A DNA stretch of 64,000 nucleotides from Sphingobacterium sp. Its GTDB lineage: Bacteria; Bacteroidota; Bacteroidia; Sphingobacteriales; Sphingobacteriaceae. Each line of letters begins with the position of its first letter. Within the stretch, counting starts at the first letter, position 1. This document shows, one piece after another, positions 8,308-18,169 of this stretch. The translations under genes were made by a program, and so were the position numbers. The notes beneath the pieces were generated by a model. The model did not search any database and was not told where the DNA came from. It saw nothing but the letters and a program-made list of their open reading frames with translations. Where the stretch lies: positions 1-64,000 of the forward strand of contig JAIRVH010000099.1 of NCBI GenBank assembly GCA_031253985.1, read 5' to 3'.

Positions 8308-9228
8308 ATGAAACAAACCGGTTTAAAAATCAAGCAGAAATGGAAGTTCTTCTCCATATTCATCACTTGCTATTTACCTCACTTATTGAGTATGGCTCAA
8401 TCCAGCACGCCGATTCTCCGTATCGGTATTATGGCCGATATGCAATACGCTGATAAAACAGATCATGGCAGCCGGTTCTACCACAATTCTTTAATGAAAG
8501 TAGATACGGCCGTAGATTTCTTCAATCGCAATAAGGTCGATTTTTCAATGATTCTTGGCGATCTTGTGGATGAAGGGCCAAAAGATCTACCCTTGTTATT
8601 AGAACATCTCTCCCCATTAAAAAAGCCGAAGTATTGTCTACTTGGAAACCACGACTACGTCAACGTATCCAACCCCGATCTATTGCACAGTACTTTTGGC
8701 ATGTCAGATAAATACTACGCATTCACAAAGGGAAAATGGCGATTTGTATTATTAAACACAAATGCACTCAGTGAATATGCCACAACGGCCAATTCAACAG
8801 AGCGGAGCGAATGGAAATTATTGGTCGATAGCCTACAAGCAAATGGAAGAAAAAACACACAGCCCTGGAATGGCGGAGTTGATCATAAACAGCTCTTATG
8901 GCTACAAAACGAACTTGCCCAAGCGCGGAAAAACAAGGAGCATGTAATCGTATTGACACATCATCCATTATTGCCAGAAAATGGCTATGAAACACTCAAT
9001 AACAGACAAGTTCTTGCTATACTCTACAAATTTCCCGAAGTAAAACTGGTGCTTTCAGGGCACAACCATAAAGGCAATTTCGTCCTTTCAAACAATATTC
9101 CTTTTATAACAATGGAGGGTATGATTGAAACTCCTGCCAGCAATGCCTATGGCTTATTGGAACTTTATCCAAAAGAGATCAAAATTAAAGGCCACGGCAG
9201 GCTCACTTCACGAGTTTTTAAGTTTTAA
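8308..9228 (+). CDS. Secreted calcineurin-like metallophosphoesterase (ADP-ribose/CDP-alcohol diphosphatase-like)
   Basis: 306 aa with an N-terminal signal region ending near LSMAQS, so probably periplasmic. All metallophosphoesterase motifs are present in order: D-x-Q-Y (ADMQY, about residue 43), GDLVDEG (about 86), GNHD (about 112), THHP (about 218) and GHNHKG (about 251). The D-x-Q-Y form of the first motif is typical of the manganese-dependent ADP-ribose/CDP-alcohol diphosphatase subgroup. The natural substrate is unknown; a secreted nucleotide or phosphoalcohol pyrophosphatase is a reasonable guess. It converges on the SusC/SusD pair across a shared terminator. Confidence 0.85.
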   Translation: MKQTGLKIKQKWKFFSIFITCYLPHLLSMAQSSTPILRIGIMADMQYADKTDHGSRFYHNSLMKVDTAVDFFNRNKVDFSMILGDLVDEGPKDLPLLLEHLSPLKKPKYCLLGNHDYVNVSNPDLLHSTFGMSDKYYAFTKGKWRFVLLNTNALSEYATTANSTERSEWKLLVDSLQANGRKNTQPWNGGVDHKQLLWLQNELAQARKNKEHVIVLTHHPLLPENGYETLNNRQVLAILYKFPEVKLVLSGHNHKGNFVLSNNIPFITMEGMIETPASNAYGLLELYPKEIKIKGHGRLTSRVFKF

Positions 9229-9284
9229 TCAAAACAAAGTTCTATCCGGAGATTATTCAAGCTATCGTTAATGACATGAAGATA

Positions 9285-9323
9285 AAACACCCTCAAAAGC
9301 TTTCGCTTTTGAGGGTGTTTTTT
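9285..9323. terminator. Bidirectional terminator between the metallophosphoesterase and SusD genes
   Basis: AAACACCCTCAAAAGC and GCTTTTGAGGGTGTTT form a 16-bp perfect stem with a TTTC loop, followed by T on the plus strand and A-rich flanks for the minus strand. Confidence 0.9.
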
Positions 9324-9347
9324 ATTGAATGGGTTTAGACAAAAATA

Positions 9348-11117
9348 CTATTCCATGGTTGGATTAAATGTTCCGCCCCAATCTTTATTCTGTTTGATAG
9401 CTGGATTTTTATCAATGACAGATTGTGCCACCGGGAAGAAATAATAGGTATCTGGCACCAAATTCACTTTATTGCCTGTGCTTGGAACCTGTAAGATACT
9501 ATATTTGAACTGATTTTCTTTCAGCGAATAGGTCTTGGCCAATACATTTGCGTCATCCAGATTCATTTCCGTTCCATTTGCATTTATTGCAATAGCTTCC
9601 ACGCCGTGTTTCGTCGTGTTGTTCAGTACATTTAGCTTACGTAACCTTCTTAAATCCCAAAAACGATGCCCCTCAAAACAGAATTCAATATTACGCTCTG
9701 CTAATATGGCCTCCCGCATCTGCTCCTTCGTAGTCGCTGTTATTCCATATTTATTATCCATGCCAGGTTCAATCCCCGCCCTTTTTCTGATTTGTGTAAC
9801 CAGATCTAATGCTGTTGCGAAGTTTCCTGTTTCATTTGCTGCTTCAGCATAATTTAATACGACTTCGGCATAGCGCATTAAAACAAAGTCTACATCATAT
9901 TGCGTTTCCACTTCGGTTTGCTTTAATGATAATTTGGAATTTTTTAAGATAAAAAATCCACTATACCGATCCAAATTGGAAGAAGGTGTTTTTGCTTTGG
10001 GGTTTATACCAAAATCGTCCAGCGCTGGAGCTATACCCACCGAAGTGTATTGCCGTTTGCCTGTCTTCCCGGAAACTTCATAAATCTTGGCATTCCACAC
10101 AATAGATTTTTCAAAACGTGGATCGCGGTTTTCCCAATAGGATTGTAAAAATTGATCTTCGGTCTTATAATATTTACCTGTTTGATCTGCATATAATTTT
10201 CCGTCTTTCATTGGAAATTCTTTTACAAATTCCCAGGATGGAACGGACCCCGCCGGCCCCCTACTTTCCGAACCTGGCCGTACTCCATTATCCCAACTGG
10301 CAACTTTATTCGGATAGGTATTAATTACTGCAAAAACAACCTCCGGTCCTTTTTCAACCAGTGCTATATTAGAATAATCAGGAGTCAGACTATAGCCATC
10401 CGCTTTAAGCTGTTCGTAAGCCAATTTATTGGCTACATTTGCCTCCTGCCAATAAGCATTCCCATAAGGATTAGAAGGATTGAACTGCGGTGAGGCTTTA
10501 TATAACAATACCTTCGCTTTAAAAGCTACCGCAAAATCCCCATCAACCTTTCCATAATCCGCGGTACCCTTGGCAATAGTTTTTGGCAATAAGGAAATAG
10601 CCTGATCCAGATCTTTAATCATCAGCTCAAAACACTCCTTTGTGGAATTGCGGGGAACATTCAGATCATCATTTTTTAAATCCTGAGGCACAGTAATATA
10701 AGGAACGCCACCATGCGTCCTGACCATATTAAAATACATATAAGCCCGGAGAAACAAAGATTGGCCAATCACCGCATTCTTAAAGTCTGCTTTTAACACC
10801 GTACTTTCACCCACCTTTTGTATAGCTGTATTAATTTTTCTGATGGTCGTATAATCCCAAGATTTGTAAGAGCCATTATTGACGGTGACCGCATCCAATG
10901 GGAAAGCAATACCAATTAATTGTTCAGAATTTCCATCAGCACTTGAATTCCAATTGCCAAATAATGGATATAAATTGGCAAGATAGCCGTTGACTAAATT
11001 TGGATCAGCCCATACCTTAGCTTCATCCAACGAATTGAGATCCTCAATGTCCAATACGTTTTTACAGGAGGACACACACAGAGCCAAGGCGATTAAAGGA
11101 TAATATATTTTTTTCAT
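9348..11117 (-). CDS. RagB/SusD family nutrient-uptake outer membrane lipoprotein
   Basis: 589 aa. The lipoprotein signal ends in CVSSC, with the lipidated Cys at about residue 18. The N-terminal SusD-like TPR region (RAYMYFNMVRTHGGVPYI) and the C-terminal SusD domain (MRYAEVVLNYAEAANE, then RNIEFCFEGHRFWDLRRL) are intact. It is a surface-exposed ligand-capturing lid for the SusC transporter encoded 11 bp upstream. The ligand cannot be read from the sequence. No glycosidase, sulfatase or sigma/anti-sigma pair is adjacent, so this is an orphan uptake pair. Confidence 0.93.
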   Translation of the reverse strand: MKKIYYPLIALALCVSSCKNVLDIEDLNSLDEAKVWADPNLVNGYLANLYPLFGNWNSSADGNSEQLIGIAFPLDAVTVNNGSYKSWDYTTIRKINTAIQKVGESTVLKADFKNAVIGQSLFLRAYMYFNMVRTHGGVPYITVPQDLKNDDLNVPRNSTKECFELMIKDLDQAISLLPKTIAKGTADYGKVDGDFAVAFKAKVLLYKASPQFNPSNPYGNAYWQEANVANKLAYEQLKADGYSLTPDYSNIALVEKGPEVVFAVINTYPNKVASWDNGVRPGSESRGPAGSVPSWEFVKEFPMKDGKLYADQTGKYYKTEDQFLQSYWENRDPRFEKSIVWNAKIYEVSGKTGKRQYTSVGIAPALDDFGINPKAKTPSSNLDRYSGFFILKNSKLSLKQTEVETQYDVDFVLMRYAEVVLNYAEAANETGNFATALDLVTQIRKRAGIEPGMDNKYGITATTKEQMREAILAERNIEFCFEGHRFWDLRRLRKLNVLNNTTKHGVEAIAINANGTEMNLDDANVLAKTYSLKENQFKYSILQVPSTGNKVNLVPDTYYFFPVAQSVIDKNPAIKQNKDWGGTFNPTME

Positions 11118-11128
11118 CTTTTTCTCAT

Positions 11129-14100
11129 TTAAAATTTAACATCAAGTCCAAACGTGAAGGTTTTCATGACTGGATAAGAATCATACAGTTTTTGCTCAGG
11201 ATCATGGAATTCTTTCATCGGTGAGAAAACAAACAAATTGGTTCCATTAAAAAACAAATTGACGTCTTTTACGCGTATCTTCTCGGTCACATTTTTCGGC
11301 AATCTGTAAGATACATTAATATCACGTAATCTCAGATAAGCTCCATTTCTTATCCAGAATGACGAAGGTGCCGCACCAGACTCGGCCCAACCGGAATAGC
11401 CGGTGGGACGGGGATATTTTGCATTGGTATTATCCGGTGTCCAGACGTCCGAAGCCCAAATCGGATAATATGGCCGGAAGGTATCGCCATGCTGACGCAT
11501 GCCGCCGCCTTCTTGGTTGCTTATCATACGATCATAGGCAAGAACTCCCTGAAATAAGGTGGAAACATAAAACCCCTTCCAGCTAACATTGAATCCAAAT
11601 CCATAGTTGATTCGCGGAGAATTATTGTCCGACAACAGCTGCATATCGTTATCATCAATTTTTCCATCCGGACCGCCTGAGTAGTTAGCTCCCTGAATAT
11701 CTTTATATAAGATCATTCCGGGAAAAGGATCTCTTCCGTAAGTTTTAAATCCTTTTGCCTTTAATTCATCGGCTTCAGCCTGCGTCCTCACCAAACCCAG
11801 CGCTTCTAAGCCTATAATCCTATTTTCCGGCCGTCCAATCCTTGAGCGAAAGTTCTGCGGCTGGCCAGTAGCATACGCTGGTTCTTCATCAATGATATCC
11901 CAGCGATCTTTTGCATAACCTAGATTTCCATTGAGCCCATAAGTCACCTCGCCGAGCTTGTCATTCCAGTTCAAAGAAATCTCCCCGCCTTTGTAACTTC
12001 TTGCAGCATAGTTTTCAGGTGCAAGTGCACGACCATAATTATCCGGAACTTTCAACGATCGTGGTCCTAGAATGTTCGTTTCCTTCCGTGAAAACAGATC
12101 GAGGCTACCAGTCAGTTTATTATTGACAAATCCAAAATCCAAGCCCAAATTGACACTTTTGGAAGTTGTCCAGGTTAAATTCTGCGTTGGTGTTGCGCCA
12201 TACGCAATACCATTGTAATAGCGGTCACCAAACATATAGCCACCAGAGCTGTAATATTTTTCCAGATAGCCAAACTGACCAATTCGATTCGCATTCACAT
12301 CCAGATCATTACCCGTTGTACCATAAGAAGCCCTAAACTTCAAATCCGATATCGTATTTTTTATATCCGTAAAGAAGTTCTCGTCCGATACACGCCAGGC
12401 TGCTGACACCGAGGGGAAGAAGCCCCACCGCTTGTCTTTGGGAAACAACGGTGATCCATCATAGCGGAAAGAGAATTCAGCAATGTATTTATCTGCATAA
12501 TTGTAATTGGCACGGCCAATGATACCACGCCGTGAATCAATTGTTTCATTGGCCGTTGTCGACCTAAAATTTCGATCCGTAGGATAAATAAACATCTGAT
12601 CTAGTGCTGTGATCGGATTTTCGGCCCTTGAAGTGACATAAGTTCCTCCTTTTTTGGACTGTTCATAAACCAATGTCCCGTCCACAGCATGTTTACCAAA
12701 CTTACGATTGTAATTTAAAAACCAGTTTACCTGATATTGCCACAAGCGCTGTGGGTTATAGTCCATAAAAGGCTGGCTCTGACTAAAAGTAAAAATATTG
12801 ATATTGGCTTCCGAAGGTGGTGCCGGTATAAAGCGGTTGTCATTCGGGTTCAGGGAGGTAAAAGTGTAGTTCTTCTGAAAACTCATATAACGCTTGCGCA
12901 TATAATCTTCGGCAATATAACTACCCACAACTTTTGTCGATAAACCTTGTACCAATTTATCCAGCTTCAAGTTTAGGCTCATAATCGGATTGACCTGTCG
13001 CACTTTACGGTCAATATAACGATCCCCGATGACCTGATCGATGACATTCCAGGCTTGCCAGCTTCCCATCGGTGTCTGTACAGGATAAGCGGTTGGTGTA
13101 TTGCTCGGTGTTCCATCTGCGTTCAAGTAAAAAGGATACATTTTTGGCCAGTTAAAGGTAACGCGATAGAAATCGGATACATCAAAATCATCGTCATTGG
13201 ACGATGTACTAAATGGCCAAAAAAAGCGCTTCGAGTTAGTCTGATTGGCTGAAATATTAAAATCCATGCTAAAATCCTCTGTAATCTGGGCAGAGATATT
13301 GCTTCGCAGATTAAACTTCTCATGGTCCAATGATTTATACGACCCATTTTCTTTACGGTAGCTTAACAAGCTATAATACGTAATTTTGTCACCGCCGCCA
13401 TTAACCGATATCGATTGTCGATGCGTAAATGGATTGCGCCAGATGACATCATTGGCATTATAATTTTTGTCCTTAAAATAATCAAACTCCTTTTGACCAT
13501 TTGGTATGGAAAGACCTCGGAACTCGGCAACCCTGTTTTGGTAGGTCAATTCATCTTGCGCTGTCGTTAAATTAGCAAGTAACTCTTGCGTGGGTGTATT
13601 AAAGGTATAATTACTTTGCACGTTAAAAACCGGTGCTTGCGCTGTACCTTTTTTAGTCGTTACCACAACAACCCCATTACCTGCCCTCGTGCCGTATACT
13701 GCCGCAGTCGCCGCATCTTTTAAGAAAGTCATTTGGTCAACTTCGTTTGCTTCAAGTACGTCAAATGCAGCTTTATCACGAACTATTCCATCAATGACAT
13801 AGAGCGGCTCAGCAAAACTCCCCCGAATACGTAAGCTCGAGGACGCTCCCGCCATCCCCGAAGTATTCGTTACATTGACTCCTGCAGCTCTACCGGCCAA
13901 AGAATTGGAAAGATTTGAACTGGGGATATTCTTTAACTGCTCCGCATTTACGGTAGCAACCGAACCAGTAATATTCCCTTTTCGCTGCTTGCCATAGCCA
14001 ATGATCACGACCTCTTCGAGTGCTTGATCACTCGATACCATGACCACATTGATGTTGCCTGTAGAGACGGCTACCTCTTGCGTTGCAAATCCCTGGTAAT

Positions 14101-14374
14101 TAACAATTAAAACATCACCGCGCTTCGCCCGAATGGAAAAAATACCTTGTTGATTGGAAGATGCTTGAACGGATGTTCCTTTGACCGTGACAGTAGCGCC
14201 GGCTAATGCCTGCCCTTTCTCGTCTTTGACGATCCCTGTGATCTGATCTTGAGCTGCAATAGCATTAGTCGGCTCCAGATTCAGCGCGTAAGAATCGGGC
14301 TGATTAAACAGCAGGCAAAGCCCCAAAAGGCTAATGGGTCTTGCCTTTCCATGAAGAAAAAAATTTCTCATCAT
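11129..14374 (-). CDS. SusC/RagA family TonB-linked outer membrane transporter
   Basis: 1081 aa. The signal region is followed by a carboxypeptidase-regulatory-like (CNA-B-like) domain at about residues 40-125 (ITGIVKDEKGQALAGATVTVKG). The TonB-box-like EEVVIIGYG and a plug domain come next (SLAGRAAGVNV, then DGIVRD), then a 22-strand barrel ending in the aromatic terminus FGLDVKF. There is no N-terminal STN signalling domain, unlike the SusC at 48196, so it is probably not wired to a FecR/ECF sigma pair. It forms an operon with the SusD gene 11 bp downstream. Confidence 0.94.
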   Translation of the reverse strand: MMRNFFLHGKARPISLLGLCLLFNQPDSYALNLEPTNAIAAQDQITGIVKDEKGQALAGATVTVKGTSVQASSNQQGIFSIRAKRGDVLIVNYQGFATQEVAVSTGNINVVMVSSDQALEEVVIIGYGKQRKGNITGSVATVNAEQLKNIPSSNLSNSLAGRAAGVNVTNTSGMAGASSSLRIRGSFAEPLYVIDGIVRDKAAFDVLEANEVDQMTFLKDAATAAVYGTRAGNGVVVVTTKKGTAQAPVFNVQSNYTFNTPTQELLANLTTAQDELTYQNRVAEFRGLSIPNGQKEFDYFKDKNYNANDVIWRNPFTHRQSISVNGGGDKITYYSLLSYRKENGSYKSLDHEKFNLRSNISAQITEDFSMDFNISANQTNSKRFFWPFSTSSNDDDFDVSDFYRVTFNWPKMYPFYLNADGTPSNTPTAYPVQTPMGSWQAWNVIDQVIGDRYIDRKVRQVNPIMSLNLKLDKLVQGLSTKVVGSYIAEDYMRKRYMSFQKNYTFTSLNPNDNRFIPAPPSEANINIFTFSQSQPFMDYNPQRLWQYQVNWFLNYNRKFGKHAVDGTLVYEQSKKGGTYVTSRAENPITALDQMFIYPTDRNFRSTTANETIDSRRGIIGRANYNYADKYIAEFSFRYDGSPLFPKDKRWGFFPSVSAAWRVSDENFFTDIKNTISDLKFRASYGTTGNDLDVNANRIGQFGYLEKYYSSGGYMFGDRYYNGIAYGATPTQNLTWTTSKSVNLGLDFGFVNNKLTGSLDLFSRKETNILGPRSLKVPDNYGRALAPENYAARSYKGGEISLNWNDKLGEVTYGLNGNLGYAKDRWDIIDEEPAYATGQPQNFRSRIGRPENRIIGLEALGLVRTQAEADELKAKGFKTYGRDPFPGMILYKDIQGANYSGGPDGKIDDNDMQLLSDNNSPRINYGFGFNVSWKGFYVSTLFQGVLAYDRMISNQEGGGMRQHGDTFRPYYPIWASDVWTPDNTNAKYPRPTGYSGWAESGAAPSSFWIRNGAYLRLRDINVSYRLPKNVTEKIRVKDVNLFFNGTNLFVFSPMKEFHDPEQKLYDSYPVMKTFTFGLDVKF

Positions 14375-14741
14375 AATTACAAATTGGTTTAAAATAATAA
14401 AGAACCTGTAGGTTCAACTTTGGTTTATTTATTTTTGCTGCTTTCTTTTTATAAAAAACAGTAAAAGTGGATTAGATTGTCTATTAAATTTAGAAAACAA
14501 AATTGTATTAACGAAATTAACATGATTTTTTAGTCCAAAATTCACAGAAACGTTACACGCTTAAAATAGGCAATGAAAATGCTAGACACAGCGATTTTAT
14601 CCTTTAGGCAGAGGACCTAAAAAAGTAGGTTTTTACAGGGATTTAAAACGGATTTAAGCCCCTGTAAGCGTCGTATTTTATAAAACTTTATGTTTTCGGA
14701 AGGGTCAGCATCCGATCATGGAGGAATTCCCGAATAGGGCG
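14375..14741. other. Upstream region of the SusC/SusD operon
   Basis: No gene. It should hold the promoter of the SusC/SusD operon, but I find no minus-strand TAnnTTTG match. The hairpin with internal direct repeats at 14633 lies here. Confidence 0.45.
14633..14667. repeat. Inverted repeat with internal direct repeats upstream of SusC
   Basis: TTACAGGG and CCCTGTAA pair perfectly across 19 nt. The octamer GGATTTAA occurs twice, 11 bp apart, close to one helical turn. Either a regulator site or a transcript hairpin. Confidence 0.35.
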
Positions 14742-15518
14742 TTAAAATTGTAAATTGGCATTTAGACAAAACTGTCTTCCGTTATACGTTGGTAGTACAA
14801 CATAGCTCTTTTTCGAATTTTGTAATCGACTGTCTACCAAAGGTAGCAACCAATAGGCGATTTTAGTACTTAAGATACCGACCCCAGCTCCCATAACGAT
14901 ATCTGAGAACCAGTGTTTATCATTGTGCATCCGCAGATAACCGGTACCTGCGGCAACAGCATAGCCCGCTATTCCGTACCAAATTGACTCCTGTCTATAT
15001 TCCTGCCAAAGCAGTTCCGCACCAACAAATGCAGTGGCAGCATGTCCTGAAGGAAAAGAGTTGTTTGCAGAACTATCTGGTCGCCATACGGGAATCGTCG
15101 ATTTCATAATTTTCACGGTTGAAGTCATGATAATATTGGAAACTGCTGTTGTGAACAGGCGTTGTTTAAGATTATGTTTCGCAGGTACCCCGACTGCATC
15201 CAGGACAAAAACTCCGGCAGTTCCAGCAAAACGGGTGAAATCGTCTAATTTAATTTTTTGATTGTTCCCTCTCGAAACGCCGTCTCTAATATCTTCATCT
15301 ATCCCTTTTAAAAAGGGATTCCCTTTGGCAACAATACCATAGGTGATCAATCCTACAGGAACAGCCAGTTCTTTGTAAGGAATTTTCTTAAAAAAATGAG
15401 ATCCGCTGCTCGAATCCGAAGGTTGTTCCGACAAGATCTGTGCAAACGAGGCAACAGGTGATACAAAAAGTAAAACCAGGATGCAATAAAAAGCAATGTA
15501 TCTTTTGTAATTGATCAT
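14742..15518 (-). CDS. PAP2-superfamily membrane-associated phosphatase
   Basis: 258 aa with a signal peptide. The three phosphatase motifs are present: K-x6-RP as KSTIPVWRPD, PSGH (about residue 156), and a third motif LRMHNDKHWFSD with the catalytic His and Asp. Acid-phosphatase or undecaprenyl-pyrophosphatase-like activity on lipid or soluble phosphates in the periplasm is likely; the substrate is unknown. A perfect -7 element lies about 30 bp before the start codon. Weak membrane segments follow the PSGH motif. Confidence 0.85.
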   Translation of the reverse strand: MINYKRYIAFYCILVLLFVSPVASFAQILSEQPSDSSSGSHFFKKIPYKELAVPVGLITYGIVAKGNPFLKGIDEDIRDGVSRGNNQKIKLDDFTRFAGTAGVFVLDAVGVPAKHNLKQRLFTTAVSNIIMTSTVKIMKSTIPVWRPDSSANNSFPSGHAATAFVGAELLWQEYRQESIWYGIAGYAVAAGTGYLRMHNDKHWFSDIVMGAGVGILSTKIAYWLLPLVDSRLQNSKKSYVVLPTYNGRQFCLNANLQF

Positions 15519-15544
15519 TTTATCCTTGATTTATTTATCGTGCG

Positions 15545-15552
15545 CAAAGATA
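15545..15552 (-). promoter_or_regulatory. -7 promoter element of the PAP2 phosphatase gene
   Basis: On the minus strand this reads TATCTTTG, a perfect TAnnTTTG match, about 27 bp before the start codon at 15518. No clear -33 TTG. Confidence 0.5.
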
Positions 15553-15560
15553 ATATTAAT

Positions 15561-15689
15561 TTATCCAGTAAAAGAAGTCGCTAGCCCCCGTTCATTAACA
15601 TACCAAACACCTTTTGCAATCACCGCTCGCAGGCGATCAACTTCCTCTTTGGCAGTACAAATCCATACAGTATGACGAATATTAGGCAT
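15561..15689 (-). CDS. Possible 42-aa small protein
   Basis: Starts MPNIRHTVWICTAKEE and ends GLATSFTG. Composition is protein-like, but there is no recognisable family, promoter or ribosome-binding site, and it lies beyond the glgC terminator. It could be a gene fragment or chance. Confidence 0.2.
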   Translation of the reverse strand: MPNIRHTVWICTAKEEVDRLRAVIAKGVWYVNERGLATSFTG

Positions 15690-15723
15690 AAGTATTTTTC
15701 TTTTATATATAACAAATGAGAAG

Positions 15724-15768
15724 AAAAAAGTCCGCTGTTGCATGCACTCATGTAAACAGCGGACTTTA
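15724..15768 (-). terminator. Terminator of glgC
   Basis: AAAGTCCGCTGTT and AACAGCGGACTTT form a 13-bp perfect stem. On the minus strand it is followed by TTTTTTC, and it sits 20 bp beyond the glgC stop codon. Confidence 0.88.
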
Positions 15769-15788
15769 GGTTCAGCATTTATAAATCA

Positions 15789-17060
15789 TCAAAATCCGAT
15801 AGTAACACCATTTGCAATGACCGCATCTTTTTTCACGACAACGATACCATCACATATCATATGGGTCTCAAAGTCGCCATCATTAAGACCTGGCCCACCA
15901 ATGATGCGAACATCGTCTCCTATACGACAGTTCTTATCCAGGATTGCATTTTCAATATAACAGCGTTTTCCAACGCCTACCGGGGGTGGCTTCTGTGTGT
16001 TTCCCATCTCGAGTACTTCTTCCAATTGCTCATAGTAATCTGTTCCCATCATGTAGGTAGATTTAATAACCGTCCCTTCACCAATGCGGGAACGGATTCC
16101 AATTACAGATCGTTCCAGTTTATCTCCATTTAAAATACATCCATCGGCAATTACCGTATTATTCAAGGTTGTCCCCGAAATTTTCGAAGGTGGAAGCATC
16201 CGCGCACGTGTATATACGGTCTCATTAAATAAGTTGAAATCCGGAATGTCATCTGTTAATCCGATATTGGCATCAAAAAAAGATTTGATGGTTCCAATAT
16301 CGGTCCAATAACCATCAAATTGATAACTTAACACGCGAAGTGCTTCAATGGCATCCGGTATAATTTCCTTGCCAAAATCCATCCCCGGGTTGGCAATTAA
16401 AAGGTTGCGCAAGATGTTTTTTGAGAAAACATAAATCCCCATGGAGGCTAGATAATGCCGTCCCTGTTTGTGCAGATCTTCTGAGACCTCAGAAGTCCAG
16501 TTTAATACTTCATCCTTATCGGGTTTTTCGACAAAAGCTGTAATCTCGTTGGCTTCATTGGCTTTTAAAATACCAAATCCAGTCGCATCTTTGCCATTCA
16601 CAGGTATGGTTGCAATGGTAACATCCCCCCCATTGTCTACATGGAAATCAATAAGCTTTGAATAATCCATCTGATATAGCTGATCACCAGATAACACCAG
16701 AATGTAATCATAATCTACATTAAGCAGATGTTTCTGTGTACGTCTGACAGCATCCGCTGTTCCTTCAAACCAGCGATCGCCCTCATTTGTCTGTTCCGCA
16801 GCCAGAATGTCAACAAAGCCCTTACTAAAAATGCTAAAATTGTAAGAATTTTTGATGTGGGTGTTCAAAGAGGCTGAATTGAACTGCGTTAATACGAAGA
16901 TCTTGTTATAGCCAGAATTCAAACAGTTCGAAATCGGAATATCTACCAAACGATATTTTCCAGCTATAGGAACTGCTGGTTTCGAACGTTGTTGTGTCAA
17001 TGGGAAAAGGCGCGACCCTCGACCTCCTCCCAATACAAGGGAAACTACTTTGTGTACCAT
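15789..17060 (-). CDS. glgC: Glucose-1-phosphate adenylyltransferase
   Basis: Makes ADP-glucose from glucose-1-phosphate and ATP for glycogen synthesis. 423 aa, normal length. The nucleotidyltransferase signature LGGGRGSRLFPLT is at the N-terminus, then FEGTADAVRRTQ, the GDQLYQMDY metal-binding Asp region and FVEKPDKDE. The C-terminal part is a left-handed beta-helix of hexapeptide repeats. No glycogen synthase or branching enzyme lies next to it, so the pathway genes are dispersed. The 250 bp upstream hold no gene and no clear TAnnTTTG match. Confidence 0.94.
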   Translation of the reverse strand: MVHKVVSLVLGGGRGSRLFPLTQQRSKPAVPIAGKYRLVDIPISNCLNSGYNKIFVLTQFNSASLNTHIKNSYNFSIFSKGFVDILAAEQTNEGDRWFEGTADAVRRTQKHLLNVDYDYILVLSGDQLYQMDYSKLIDFHVDNGGDVTIATIPVNGKDATGFGILKANEANEITAFVEKPDKDEVLNWTSEVSEDLHKQGRHYLASMGIYVFSKNILRNLLIANPGMDFGKEIIPDAIEALRVLSYQFDGYWTDIGTIKSFFDANIGLTDDIPDFNLFNETVYTRARMLPPSKISGTTLNNTVIADGCILNGDKLERSVIGIRSRIGEGTVIKSTYMMGTDYYEQLEEVLEMGNTQKPPPVGVGKRCYIENAILDKNCRIGDDVRIIGGPGLNDGDFETHMICDGIVVVKKDAVIANGVTIGF

Positions 17061-17310
17061 ACCTCAATCCATTAATTGGTTATAAAATTGTTATCTCCAA
17101 GAATAAGGACCTGATCAGGTTTACGCTTGGGATCCTTTAAATTCAGGTTTAAGAATCCTTATTAAATTAGTAATTTTCCTGTAAAGAAGCAAATACCAAC
17201 TTTGATCATCAATTCTTCTTACAATAAAAGTAATTCCCGAAAAATGAACAGCAAAGTTCTTAACCTTAACCGATTAAAAGAATGATTACAAGCCAGTATC
17301 TCCACTAGAT

Positions 17311-17769
17311 TCAATATCCAAATAGACCACTGAATATAAAAAGGCAGTAGATATAGCCAACAAGTAATAAATTAACACTAATTTGCGGATATTTCTTTTG
17401 CGTAAATAACCATACGATTTCTATAAAAGCATAAATGGACAGCGGTACCGCAAGACTGACTGTCATAAAATAAAGTAAATACCCGGCCCCCAAACCATCA
17501 TTTTGTTGCTTAAGGAGCACATATGGGGCAATAAGTAGCAGGAAGGCGATACAGACTACAGAAAACCGGATAAAAAAATGTCGCTTTAATTTCTTATCGC
17601 TTTTTAAGGGCTTATACACAAACAGCGCTGAACCCGCTATATATATAGTTAACAGTAAATAACCAATATATTGATGCACTTCCTCCAAGCCGTTCCAATC
17701 TTGATTCGCATAGGCAAGACCAACAATTAGAAATAAAACAATAAATAAGATTACTTTAATATAATTCAT
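17311..17769 (-). CDS. Integral membrane protein, unknown function
   Basis: 152 aa with four or five hydrophobic segments (N-terminal IKVILFIVLFLIVGLAYA, then around residues 35-52, 68-86, 100-120 and 130-150). The second half resembles small uncharacterised Bacteroidota membrane proteins. No motif points to a function. It stands alone between glgC and the efflux operon. Confidence 0.65.
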   Translation of the reverse strand: MNYIKVILFIVLFLIVGLAYANQDWNGLEEVHQYIGYLLLTIYIAGSALFVYKPLKSDKKLKRHFFIRFSVVCIAFLLLIAPYVLLKQQNDGLGAGYLLYFMTVSLAVPLSIYAFIEIVWLFTQKKYPQISVNLLLVGYIYCLFIFSGLFGY

Positions 17770-18169
17770 TTAAAAACATCGGGGTATTGTCCCTGCTAAA
17801 GTATTTGAACGCTATAATTTTTAATATCGTATGGTATGTAACCGAAATTCAATAATACCTTCCCAACCAATAGTTTTGCCTACCAAAATTTGACAGCAAG
17901 ATCACAGCTTCAACAGCACTTTATAAACGATTGGCTTAGGAAATCCGCTTAAATCGGCATACCAGTCGCAAAAATAACTATTTAATCAAATAATTATAAT
18001 CAACTACAAATAATAAGCGCATAGATTAAATTTCTTAGATCATTCAAAATTTCTACCAAATCACTTTATAATTTGTACTCCAAATTCGACATTCATACAA
18101 AGGAGAGCGTTAATTTTAGCCACTATTGCTGTGGAGACATTTGTTTTAATATAAGCCAAATATAAAGGT
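17770..18169. other. AT-rich intergenic region before the efflux operon
   Basis: No gene and no RNA structure recognised. It must contain the efflux operon promoter, but no clean TAnnTTTG is seen. Confidence 0.4.
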